Below are positions 1 to 5,610 of a stretch of 6,763 bases of DNA, piece by piece. Source of the DNA: a bacterium (lineage in GTDB: Bacteria > Patescibacteriota > Minisyncoccia > Phycocordibacterales > UBA1550). Numbering within the stretch: the stretch's first letter is position 1; each line of letters begins with the position of its first letter. Position numbers and translations under genes: made by a program. The notes beneath the pieces were generated by a model. The model searched no databases and had not been told where the DNA came from. It saw only the letters and a program-made list of their open reading frames with translations. Where the stretch lies: contig JAKAMX010000040.1 in NCBI GenBank assembly GCA_021812665.1, positions 1 through 6,763 of the forward strand, given 5' to 3'.

Positions 1-766
1 TGTTGCTTTTGGCGGCGTTTCTCATAATGCTCGTTGGCATATTGATACAATAAAAATATCTGGTGCAACCATTGTTTCTGAGGACGGTTTACGATCGTTT
101 GTTAAAAATACAATCAGTGGGAATTATTTTCTTGTTTATGCGCGCGACAATAGTTTAATCTTTCCAAAGTCGGAAATTGAGCGTTTGGTTATCGCAAATT
201 TCCCTCGTGTTGAATCTGTCGTGGCACGCAAAGTCGATGATCATACTATTGAAGTTTCGCTAACGGAACGCAAACCGTATGTTTTGTGGTGTGGTGAACA
301 ATTCAATGCGGAAGCGTATGAGCTCACTGATTGTTGGTTTGCAGATCAGCATGGATATATTTTCGATAAAGCGCCTGTTTTTTCTACCGGAGTATATTTG
401 GAATTATTCACGCCTCTGGACGCTCAGAACACAGATAACCCTGTCGGCCTAAATATTCCGTCAGCACGTTTTGCTAATACGGACAATCTCGTTCACGCAT
501 TGGAATCCTCGGTATCAAAGCCTTTTCGTGTGATTATGCTCGAAAACGGCGAGTATGAGTTTGTTATGAAATCGAGCACCGCGTATCCGATGCTTGAGAA
601 GGTAACCCTAAAGCTAAAAGACGGAATAACTCCTGCAGCTGTCGTCAAAAATCTAAAAGCTGCGCTTGCCGAAGAGTTTCCGTTGGGCGTCTCGCTCTCA
701 AAAAAGTTGCTATACATTGATCTCCGTTTCGGCAATAAAATCTTTTTTGGGTTTGAAAATAATTGA
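1..766 (+). CDS. ftsQ: FtsQ/DivIB-like cell division protein, 5' partial
   Basis: The reading frame is open from the first bases of the window (first full codon at 2) to a TGA at 764-766, giving 254 visible residues; the true start and the expected N-terminal membrane anchor lie to the left. FtsQ is a bitopic divisome scaffold acting on the outer face of the membrane. Visible residues about 13-91 resemble a POTRA domain: a strand with IDTIKISGA, a middle helix, then FPRVESVVARK and TIEVSLTERKPYVLW, the usual POTRA ending. The beta domain follows, with CWFADQHGYIFDKAP, a typical FtsQ 'D-x-x-G-x-x-F' segment. Cys97 and Cys111 (visible numbering) flank a short insert and could pair outside the cell. 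The TTG at 185 falls inside the POTRA domain and is not a real start. dus follows 20 bases after the stop, so the two are probably cotranscribed. ftsA and ftsZ are not visible. Identity rests on fold pattern, so it is likely but not certain. Confidence 0.78.
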   Translation, partial: VAFGGVSHNARWHIDTIKISGATIVSEDGLRSFVKNTISGNYFLVYARDNSLIFPKSEIERLVIANFPRVESVVARKVDDHTIEVSLTERKPYVLWCGEQFNAEAYELTDCWFADQHGYIFDKAPVFSTGVYLELFTPLDAQNTDNPVGLNIPSARFANTDNLVHALESSVSKPFRVIMLENGEYEFVMKSSTAYPMLEKVTLKLKDGITPAAVVKNLKAALAEEFPLGVSLSKKLLYIDLRFGNKIFFGFENN

Positions 767-786
767 TTTGTGATAGAGTGTCGCCA

Positions 787-1782
787 ATGAAAAAGAAAGC
801 CGACGACAAACCAATTTTGGGCTTCTGGGGCGACCTACAGCTCCCGTTCTTTGCGCTTGCGCCTATGGCTGATGTGACCGACGCTGCGTTTCGGCAAATG
901 ATTGCAAAGTATAGTCGTCATGGAAAGCCAGGTGGTGGCCCCGATGTGTTTTGGACTGAATTTGTATCTGCAGATGGTCTCTGCAGCGCGGGCCGCGATG
1001 TGCTGCTGCGAGATCTAGAATTTAGTAAAAATGAGCATCCTATTGTTGCGCAAATTTTTGGTTCAAATCCAGAACATATGCAAAAGACAGCAGAGCTCGT
1101 CGCTTCACTTGGTTTCGATGGTATCGATATCAATATGGGCTGCCCAGACAAGAGTATTGAAAAGCAGGGAGCTGGAGCCGCACACATAAAAGATCCAAAG
1201 CTTGCGCAAGAAGTAATTTGGGCAACAATGGCAGGCGCTGGCAATCTGCCTGTTTCAGTAAAAACGCGCGTTGGGTACAACAAGGAAATTCTCGATGAGT
1301 GGCTATCTAAAATTTTAGAAACAAAGCCAGCAGCTATCACTGTGCATGCACGAACACGCAAAGAGCTTTCTCTCGTGCCAGCTCGCTGGGAGTTCGTAGC
1401 GCGTGCTGTAGAACTCGCAAAAGGAAGCGGGACGCTCATCATTGGAAACGGTGACGTCTATGATATCGCCGATGCAGAGAAGAAAGTGAAAGAAACCGGC
1501 GCTGACGGCGTTATGCTTGGACGCGCTGTGTTTGGCACGCCATGGCTCTTTGATCGTGAACGCACGATCACTCCGTCGCTCTCAGAAAAGCTTGATATTC
1601 TCGTTGAGCACACACGCCTTTTTGAAAAGATGCTCGGAGATATCAAATCATTTGCAATAATGAAGAAGCACTACAAAGCATATGTGCATGGCTTCGATGG
1701 AGCAAAAGAATTGCGCGTAAAACTAATGGACGCTGCAGATGCTGGCGAAGTTGAGCGTATCGTGCGAAATTTTAAACCCTAG
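787..1782 (+). CDS. dus: tRNA-dihydrouridine synthase
   Basis: This encodes a 331-residue cytoplasmic flavoenzyme that uses FMN and NADPH to reduce specific uridines in tRNA loops to dihydrouridine. The TIM-barrel signature is complete: FALAPMADVTDAAFRQM near residues 22-38 (FMN site), QIFGSNPEHM (89-98), DINMGCPDKSIEKQGAGAA (114-132) with the catalytic cysteine at Cys119, SVKTRVGY with Lys159, TVHART with His187, IIGNGDV (218-224) and GVMLGRAVFGTPWLF (251-265), which binds the flavin phosphate. A short helical tRNA-binding tail follows. The ATG at 787 is preferred over a TTG at 763, because the TTG overlaps the ftsQ stop and would add eight unmatched residues. Only a weak GAGTG (776-780) precedes the ATG. 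Length is normal for the family. The subfamily (DusA, B or C) cannot be fixed by eye, though the organisation is closest to DusB. The TAG stop shares its bases with the stop of the convergent murJ gene. Confidence 0.95.
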   Translation: MKKKADDKPILGFWGDLQLPFFALAPMADVTDAAFRQMIAKYSRHGKPGGGPDVFWTEFVSADGLCSAGRDVLLRDLEFSKNEHPIVAQIFGSNPEHMQKTAELVASLGFDGIDINMGCPDKSIEKQGAGAAHIKDPKLAQEVIWATMAGAGNLPVSVKTRVGYNKEILDEWLSKILETKPAAITVHARTRKELSLVPARWEFVARAVELAKGSGTLIIGNGDVYDIADAEKKVKETGADGVMLGRAVFGTPWLFDRERTITPSLSEKLDILVEHTRLFEKMLGDIKSFAIMKKHYKAYVHGFDGAKELRVKLMDAADAGEVERIVRNFKP

Positions 1783-3485
1783 ATCTGGGTGTTCTCACTG
1801 GTTCCGGTGACTACGACAGACTTATTGAGCTTTCTTTTCACTGCCCCGATCAAACTTACCATTTCTTCAGATTTCAAAAGTAGGGCAAGGGTCGTAAATG
1901 TGGCAAGGGCAAGTGTCGTTGCAAATGTGAGTTGTGCAAAGATGCCGAGGAACGTTCTCTCGTTCAAATGTGGCTCAATAAAGTAGAGTCCCGTGTACCC
2001 AATAACGCCTGATATCAAGCCAGCACCAAGATATTTTAGAAATGCCACGCCGATTTTCGGTGTATCAATATCAAGATAGTTAAATTTCGATCTCAATATT
2101 GCAAAGAGCGCTCCTGCGTTGAACAGCGATGACAGTGAAAAACCAAGCGGCAGAGCGAGCACTTTGAGATCTGCTACGTCACTCAATTTGAGCCACGAAC
2201 GGATCATTTCTGCAAATAGAGTGTTGCCACTTAAAAGAGTGAGGAAGAAGTAGGTGCCAGAAACATTCACCAAAATAGAGGTGAGGCTGATGATAAGCGG
2301 GGTAGTCGTGTTTTTCAAGGCAAAAAATGCGCGCGAGAAAAGCGGGGTGAGCCCCTGGAAGATGAAACTAACTGCAAAGATGGCGAGCGCGCCGGCAGCA
2401 AGACGAGTCTCCTCCCAGTTCAAATTCTTTGTGCCCATGATGAGGCGGATCGCTTGTGCCCGGAAAACAATAGTAAGGATGGTGAGTGGGATGAGGAAGA
2501 AAATAATTTGTCGTGCAGTGTATGAAAAATCCTTTTTGAAATCATCATAGTCCTGCTTTGCGAGCGCACTGCTCAAGCTTGGGAAAACTGAAACAACAAA
2601 CGAAACGGCAAATATTGAAACCGGAAGTGACTCGATGTTGTATACGAGATTGAAAATCGCAACACTGCCAACCGTGAGTGTCGAGCCGATGAATGTTCCC
2701 ACCATCTGGCTGATTGGTGACGTGTCGATAGCGAGAATGCGAGGCAACACGAGCTTGATGATCTCGCGAACGCCGGCGTTCTTGAGATCGATGATTCGCT
2801 GCCACTTGAACCCGAACTTCATCGCACCCGGCACTTGTATAGCGATGTGTGCAAGTGCGCCGATTATGACTGCGACCACAACTCCATAAATACCAAACGT
2901 TGGAGCGAGGAAAATAATACCGAGAATGATTGCAAGGTTGTAGAGGAGGGGAGCAATAGCAACAAGCAGGAAGCTGCGGAATGAATTGAGCACACTTGAG
3001 AAAATCGAGCTGACGCTAAAGAGGAGTGGCGAGAGCATCAAAATGCGTGTGAGGTTGACAGTGAGTGTGTATTTGTCGCCGATAAATCCTGGAGAAATAA
3101 GTTTTATAAAGTACGGAGCTCCCAAAAAGAAAACAAACGCGAGTGCACCCATAACAATAGCAGTAAGGTTGAGTACCGAGTTTGCAATGCGCCATGCTTC
3201 GTCTTTGTCCTTATTCAAATATTCACAAAAGACAGGAATGAACGCGACGGAGAGTGTCGCCGAGATCAAAAGGTTGTATGCAAAGTTTGGAATTTGAAAT
3301 GCGGCAAAGTATGCATCGAGACTGTTGCCAACGCCGAACTGCCCGATGAGCAGGCGCTGACGAACTACTCCGAGAAGGCTGCTTGCTAGTGTGGCTGCGC
3401 CCAAGATCATGGCTGCGGACGCAATATTTTGCGTGTGGTTATCAAAGAGCCGCGCCATTATCTTGTTTTTGATTTTCTGTATCAT
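1779..3485 (-). CDS. murJ: MurJ/MviN-type lipid II flippase
   Basis: This 568-residue polytopic membrane protein belongs to the MOP superfamily and should move lipid II across the membrane for cell-wall synthesis. The opening segment SLLGVVRQRLLIGQFGVG (36-53), DAYFAAFQIPNF (57-68) and LSVAFIPVFCEYL (78-90) is the MurJ N-terminal signature. About 14 hydrophobic segments follow, including 101-130, 141-162, 171-195, 198-217, 264-303, 325-346, 362-385, 396-418, 443-464, 479-503 and 511-537. The tail (541-568) is basic then polar. By hand alignment to E. coli MurJ, Arg24 and Asp39 are kept (Arg42, Asp57), but Arg18, Arg52 and Arg270 correspond to Ser36, Tyr70 and Asn283. No Shine-Dalgarno is seen before the ATG at 3483-3485; Met10 (ATG at 3456-3458) is an alternative start. 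The gene converges on dus with a 4-base overlap and diverges from dnaX. Confidence 0.92.
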   Translation of the reverse strand: MIQKIKNKIMARLFDNHTQNIASAAMILGAATLASSLLGVVRQRLLIGQFGVGNSLDAYFAAFQIPNFAYNLLISATLSVAFIPVFCEYLNKDKDEAWRIANSVLNLTAIVMGALAFVFFLGAPYFIKLISPGFIGDKYTLTVNLTRILMLSPLLFSVSSIFSSVLNSFRSFLLVAIAPLLYNLAIILGIIFLAPTFGIYGVVVAVIIGALAHIAIQVPGAMKFGFKWQRIIDLKNAGVREIIKLVLPRILAIDTSPISQMVGTFIGSTLTVGSVAIFNLVYNIESLPVSIFAVSFVVSVFPSLSSALAKQDYDDFKKDFSYTARQIIFFLIPLTILTIVFRAQAIRLIMGTKNLNWEETRLAAGALAIFAVSFIFQGLTPLFSRAFFALKNTTTPLIISLTSILVNVSGTYFFLTLLSGNTLFAEMIRSWLKLSDVADLKVLALPLGFSLSSLFNAGALFAILRSKFNYLDIDTPKIGVAFLKYLGAGLISGVIGYTGLYFIEPHLNERTFLGIFAQLTFATTLALATFTTLALLLKSEEMVSLIGAVKRKLNKSVVVTGTSENTQI

Positions 3486-3525
3486 GAGGAGTATGCGCAG
3501 GTAATAGATAGTAAAAGACCGCTAG

Positions 3526-3534
3526 ATTTTAGCA
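3526..3534 (-). promoter_or_regulatory. candidate extended -10 promoter for murJ
   Basis: On the minus strand the bases read TGCTAAAAT, an extended -10 (TGn plus TAAAAT, one mismatch to TATAAT). Transcription would begin near 3519, giving a leader of about 34 bases before the murJ ATG. There is no convincing -35 at 17 bases; the position reads TAGAAA. A second, weaker -10 (TACTAT, bases 3507-3512 on the plus strand) lies closer to the start. This is seen in sequence only and promoter activity is inferred. Confidence 0.35.
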
Positions 3535-3568
3535 GATTTTTTGCTTGTTTTCTAGCCCCTTACGCCAA

Positions 3569-3597
3569 AGCTGACATCGCTGCAGTCAGCTCTTTTT
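3569..3597 (+). terminator. rho-independent terminator-like hairpin
   Basis: AGCTGAC (3569-3575) and GTCAGCT (3585-3591) form a perfect 7-base stem with a 9-base loop, followed by C and five T's (3593-3597). The form is that of an intrinsic terminator reading rightward. No rightward gene lies directly upstream, since murJ is on the other strand. It may end an unseen small transcript, insulate dnaX, or be part of the surrounding inverted-repeat element. Confidence 0.45.
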
Positions 3598-3639
3598 AAC
3601 AGAAAAAACATATTCTGGTGCCCAAAAAATTTACCTTTA

Positions 3640-3668
3640 GATACATCGCATTAATATAAAAATATAAT
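3640..3668 (+). promoter_or_regulatory. candidate upstream dnaX promoter
   Basis: A perfect TATAAT (3663-3668) lies 17 bases after GATACA (3640-3645), which matches the TTGACA consensus at three of six positions. Transcription would start near 3675 and give a leader of about 60 bases carrying the hairpin at 3684-3713. The surrounding DNA is very AT-rich, so a chance TATAAT is possible. Confidence 0.35.
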
Positions 3669-3683
3669 GCCAGCATTGGCGTA

Positions 3684-3713
3684 GGGGCTAGGAGTTTAGC
3701 TGAAACTAGCCTC
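3684..3713 (+). promoter_or_regulatory. hairpin in dnaX leader
   Basis: GGGGCT (3684-3689) pairs with AGCCTC (3708-3713), including one G-U. After a 3-base bulge (AGG), AGTTT (3693-3697) pairs with AAACT (3703-3707) around the loop AGCTG. That makes 11 base pairs. No T-tract follows, so it is not a simple terminator. GGGGCTAG (3684-3691) can instead pair with CTAGCCCC at 3552-3559, so the two structures exclude each other in any transcript holding both. It also overlaps where a -35 of the proximal dnaX promoter would sit. A regulatory role is inferred only. Confidence 0.4.
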
Positions 3714-3716
3714 ATT

Positions 3717-3725
3717 TGCTATACT
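3717..3725 (+). promoter_or_regulatory. extended -10 promoter giving a near-leaderless dnaX mRNA
   Basis: The bases TGCTATACT form an extended -10 (TG, one base, TATACT). It ends 8 bases before the dnaX ATG at 3734, so transcription would start at or within a base or two of the ATG, giving a leaderless or nearly leaderless message. No good -35 is present, as is common for extended -10 promoters. There is also no Shine-Dalgarno before this ATG, which agrees with leaderless initiation. Confidence 0.55.
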
Positions 3726-3733
3726 TCATATAT

Positions 3734-4768
3734 ATGTCGGCAAGCATCGCTTTATACCGCAAATATCGCCCTGAAACCTTTGATGAGGTGATTGGACAGG
3801 ATGTGGTCGTAAAGACCCTTTCTGGGGCTATAAAGGGCGAAACGGTGGGTCATGCGTACCTGTTTTCTGGCTCGCGCGGCACCGGCAAGACCTCGATCGC
3901 CCGCATTTTCGCGCGCGCTATTGGTACCCACGATGACGATATTTATGAAATAGATGCAGCGTCGAATCGTGGCATCGATGATATCCGTGCACTTCGCGAT
4001 GCGGTACACACAGTGCCACTGCGTTCTCCATACAAGGTGTATATTATCGACGAAGCACACATGCTTACGAAAGAAGCGTTCAACGCGCTTTTGAAAACAC
4101 TCGAGGAGCCACCACGCCATGTTGTGTTTATTCTCGCGACAACCGAGGAGGCGAAACTTCCGGAGACTGTTGTGTCCCGTTGTCAGAGTTTCCGTTTTGA
4201 AAAACCATCACAGTCGGTTTTGAAAGCGCTCGTGCTTCGTGTTGCAAAAAAAGAAGGGTACACACTTGAGAAATCGAGCGCAGACCTCATTGCGCTTTTG
4301 GGAGACGGCTCGTTCCGCGATACTCTCGGCACGCTTGAGAAAGTTATTGCAGCATCGACAGATAAAATTATTTCTCCACAAGAAGTAGAGCTCGTGACTG
4401 GCGCACCAGACGGACGCACCGTAAATGATTTTCTCAGCGCTGTTGCTGCACGCGATGTTGAAGCAGGATTGGTCGCACTCAATTTTGCAATGGAACGTGG
4501 AGTTGAAGAAAAAACGTTTCTCGATCTACTTTTACGAAAAATGAGAGCCATCATCATGTCGCGCTTTGTTTCAACGAGCGGAGCGCGCCTGGCCGAAGAC
4601 TTTCCGCCGGAGGACCTCAAGATTATTGAAGGCCTCGCAAAGGACGCTATTCAGACGCTGACCTCAAAGGAGCTATCCGTATTTCTCGCAGCATACGACA
4701 GTGTGCGAGTAGCTGCAGTGCCTGGCCTTTCGCTTGAGCTTGCGCTGCTTAAAATTGCGGGCAAATAG
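3734..4768 (+). CDS. dnaX: DNA polymerase III gamma/tau-type clamp-loader subunit, minimal form
   Basis: This is the AAA+ ATPase of the replicative clamp loader, which opens the beta clamp onto primed DNA. The 344-residue product starts with ALYRKYRPETFDEVIGQ (6-22). Walker A GSRGTGKT is at 46-53, Walker B IIDEAHM at 104-110, FNALLKTLEEPP at 116-127, ILATTE at 133-138, and the SRC arginine-finger motif at 148-150. GDGSFRDTLGTLEKVI (190-205) carries the sensor 2 arginine, Arg195. Residues after about 215 match the collar domain. The usual four-cysteine zinc module between FAKAL and the EIDAASN motif is absent: FARAIG runs within a few residues into IYEIDAASNRG. There is no tau-type C-terminal extension. 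The ATG at 3734 is preferred to an upstream TTG at 3716 because the canonical N-terminus begins there and an extended -10 overlaps the TTG. tRNA-Gln follows 41 bases after the stop. The identity is very secure. Confidence 0.96.
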   Translation: MSASIALYRKYRPETFDEVIGQDVVVKTLSGAIKGETVGHAYLFSGSRGTGKTSIARIFARAIGTHDDDIYEIDAASNRGIDDIRALRDAVHTVPLRSPYKVYIIDEAHMLTKEAFNALLKTLEEPPRHVVFILATTEEAKLPETVVSRCQSFRFEKPSQSVLKALVLRVAKKEGYTLEKSSADLIALLGDGSFRDTLGTLEKVIAASTDKIISPQEVELVTGAPDGRTVNDFLSAVAARDVEAGLVALNFAMERGVEEKTFLDLLLRKMRAIIMSRFVSTSGARLAEDFPPEDLKIIEGLAKDAIQTLTSKELSVFLAAYDSVRVAAVPGLSLELALLKIAGK

Positions 4769-4770
4769 GA

Positions 4771-4799
4771 TTGCCGAGCGCTTTGTTTTGGTGTATTCT
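4771..4799 (+). promoter_or_regulatory. promoter for tRNA-Gln
   Basis: TTGCCG (4771-4776; four of six to TTGACA) and TATTCT (4794-4799; four of six to TATAAT) are separated by exactly 17 bases. The -35 begins two bases after the dnaX stop codon. Transcription would start near 4806, just before the tRNA 5' end at 4810. With no terminator between them, the same transcript should continue into the gene at 4887. Confidence 0.5.
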
Positions 4800-4809
4800 G
4801 CTGAGGTAT

Positions 4810-4880
4810 TGGGGGATCGTCTAACGGTAGGACAGCGGCCTTTGAAGCCGTTAATTTTGGTTCGATTCCAAGTCCCCCAG
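4810..4880 (+). tRNA. tRNA-Gln, anticodon TTG
   Basis: The 71-base cloverleaf is complete. The acceptor stem is TGGGGGA (4810-4816) with TCCCCCA (4873-4879), and G at 4880 is the discriminator. The D arm is GTC/GAC around TAACGGTAG (4819-4833). The anticodon stem is GCGGC/GCCGT around CTTTGAA (4840-4846), with anticodon TTG at 4842-4844. The T arm is TTTGG/CCAAG around TTCGATT (4856-4872). The 3' CCA is not encoded (CAA follows the discriminator), so it must be added by a nucleotidyltransferase. The tRNA marks the border between the housekeeping block and an AT-rich block with unfamiliar genes, and tRNA 3' ends are common integration sites. Confidence 0.97.
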
Positions 4881-4886
4881 CAAAAT

Positions 4887-5567
4887 ATGGCGAATCTTTT
4901 TAGTGATGACTTTTACAGAAAAATCGCGAATGGAGAAATACCGTTTACTACAAGTATTCATGGTAGTGGTGATGAGCATACTGCAATAGAAGTTTTAGGG
5001 TCTAGTGTAGTTATTGATGGCGTGGAAACAATTATGATCGATAAGCCAATTAAGGTTGGTATTGGTGGTGCAAGGGAAGGGTCTGAGCAGTCGGGGAAAG
5101 CGACGCTACAGGTATATCCAAATAATCCAAAAAAGCTTATTGTAAATACTCAGGGTTCTGGGAGAGTGGCTCCCCATAAATTCGAATCAGTTAAATTAAT
5201 AAATCTCTGTGAGCCACTTGTTGCGGATGACGGAGTGCATAAAATAATTGTTACGACTGCGTTTCAGAGAGATGAAAATCAACAGACAATAGAAGTACTC
5301 TTCATAAATCGCAATCAAGTCAGAAAAGAAGGGAAGAACCATCCTCACATTCTTTTGAACCTTGACGCTTCAGGAAAATTTATGAAACTTCGAGGATTTA
5401 ATGTGGAAATTAAATCTGAAAGCATAATTTATTCTGATCAGAATTATCACGCAATTCCTAGTTGCTTACGGATAATAGATACAGAGTTTAATAAGGAAGC
5501 AGTAATTGAATTTCTGTTTAATGAAAAAATCGGAGAGCTGGTAATTAGTGCAGTATCATTGGTATAG
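4887..5567 (+). CDS. hypothetical protein, beta-rich, unknown family
   Basis: I do not recognise this 226-residue protein. It begins MANLFSDDFYRKIANGEIPF and has alternating hydrophobic stretches typical of beta strands: TAIEVLGSSVVIDGV (32-46), VHKIIVTTAF (107-116), TIEVLFINRNQV (124-135) and ELVISAVSLV (217-226). Gly-rich turns such as KVGIGGAREGSEQSG (56-70) lie between them. There is no signal peptide, membrane segment or clear catalytic motif, so it is probably soluble and cytoplasmic. The ATG lies 6 bases after the tRNA 3' end, leaving no room for a ribosome binding site. If cotranscribed with the tRNA, 3' trimming of the tRNA would leave a message with only CAAAAT before the ATG. In-frame codons to the left (from 4734) read through the tRNA and are not coding. 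The next Met is residue 50 (ATG at 5034), a less likely start. Base composition is more AT-rich than dnaX, suggesting a different origin. Confidence 0.75.
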   Translation: MANLFSDDFYRKIANGEIPFTTSIHGSGDEHTAIEVLGSSVVIDGVETIMIDKPIKVGIGGAREGSEQSGKATLQVYPNNPKKLIVNTQGSGRVAPHKFESVKLINLCEPLVADDGVHKIIVTTAFQRDENQQTIEVLFINRNQVRKEGKNHPHILLNLDASGKFMKLRGFNVEIKSESIIYSDQNYHAIPSCLRIIDTEFNKEAVIEFLFNEKIGELVISAVSLV

Positions 5568-5596
5568 TATACATATAGCACCATTAGTACTAATAT
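5568..5596 (+). promoter_or_regulatory. candidate promoter with overlapping palindrome before the HEPN-like gene
   Basis: TATACA (5568-5573; four of six to TTGACA) and TAATAT (5591-5596) are 17 bases apart in the 43-base gap between two genes, and would start transcription near 5603. A perfect 12-base palindrome, ATTAGTACTAAT (5583-5594), overlaps the -10, where a dimeric repressor could block polymerase. No regulator gene is seen nearby. The region is AT-rich, so both elements could be chance. Confidence 0.35.
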
Positions 5597-5610
5597 TGCA
5601 GTAACTATCA

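Larger units (their letters stand above)
3552..3691. repeat. 140-base element bounded by 17/16-base inverted repeats
   Basis: The left arm CTAGCCCCTTACGCCAA (3552-3568) is matched in inverted orientation by TTGGCGTAGGGGCTAG (3676-3691). The arms pair at 16 positions with one extra T in the left arm, separated by 107 mostly AT-rich bases. Inside are a perfect 7-base hairpin with a T-tract (3569-3597), a weak CAGAA/TTCTG hairpin (3600-3617), a GCCA/TGGC hairpin (3669-3680) and a TATAAT (3663-3668). Both outer ends are CTAG, which is its own reverse complement, so it could belong to the repeat or be a 4-base target duplication. Two readings fit: a MITE-like remnant of a transposon, or a structured RNA or attenuator between divergent genes. 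No coding frame of note lies inside. A degenerate third copy, CTAGCCTCATTTGC, sits in direct orientation at 3706-3719. The repeat itself is certain; its nature is not. Confidence 0.7.

Noticed and set aside
185..187. TTG as the start codon of the FtsQ-like gene
   Set aside because: The same frame is open to the left edge of the window and encodes the first part of a POTRA domain, so the gene is simply cut by the edge.
918..1442. Antisense open frame across dus
   Set aside because: Ser/Cys-rich low-meaning translation opposite a strongly conserved enzyme; a shadow frame.
1794..1811. Terminator for dus or murJ (TCACTG/CGGTGA hairpin)
   Set aside because: The stem lies inside the murJ coding end and no T-tract follows on either strand.
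2254..3297. Rightward open frames across murJ
   Set aside because: Short frames opposite a membrane protein gene with no family-like features.
3552..3713. Known structured RNA (SRP RNA, 6S RNA, tmRNA) in the murJ-dnaX spacer
   Set aside because: No SRP GGAAGCAGCC-like motif, no tmRNA tag frame or tRNA-like ends, and no clear 6S layout were seen. A novel RNA remains possible.
3716..3733. TTG start for dnaX at 3716
   Set aside because: It adds six unconserved residues and overlaps the extended -10 promoter; the family N-terminus fits the ATG at 3734.
3752..4620. Leftward open frames across dnaX
   Set aside because: Shadows of a highly conserved gene; no start signals or motifs.
4734..4886. 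N-terminal extension of the gene at 4887 to a start at 4734
   Set aside because: It would overlap the end of dnaX and run through the whole tRNA-Gln gene.
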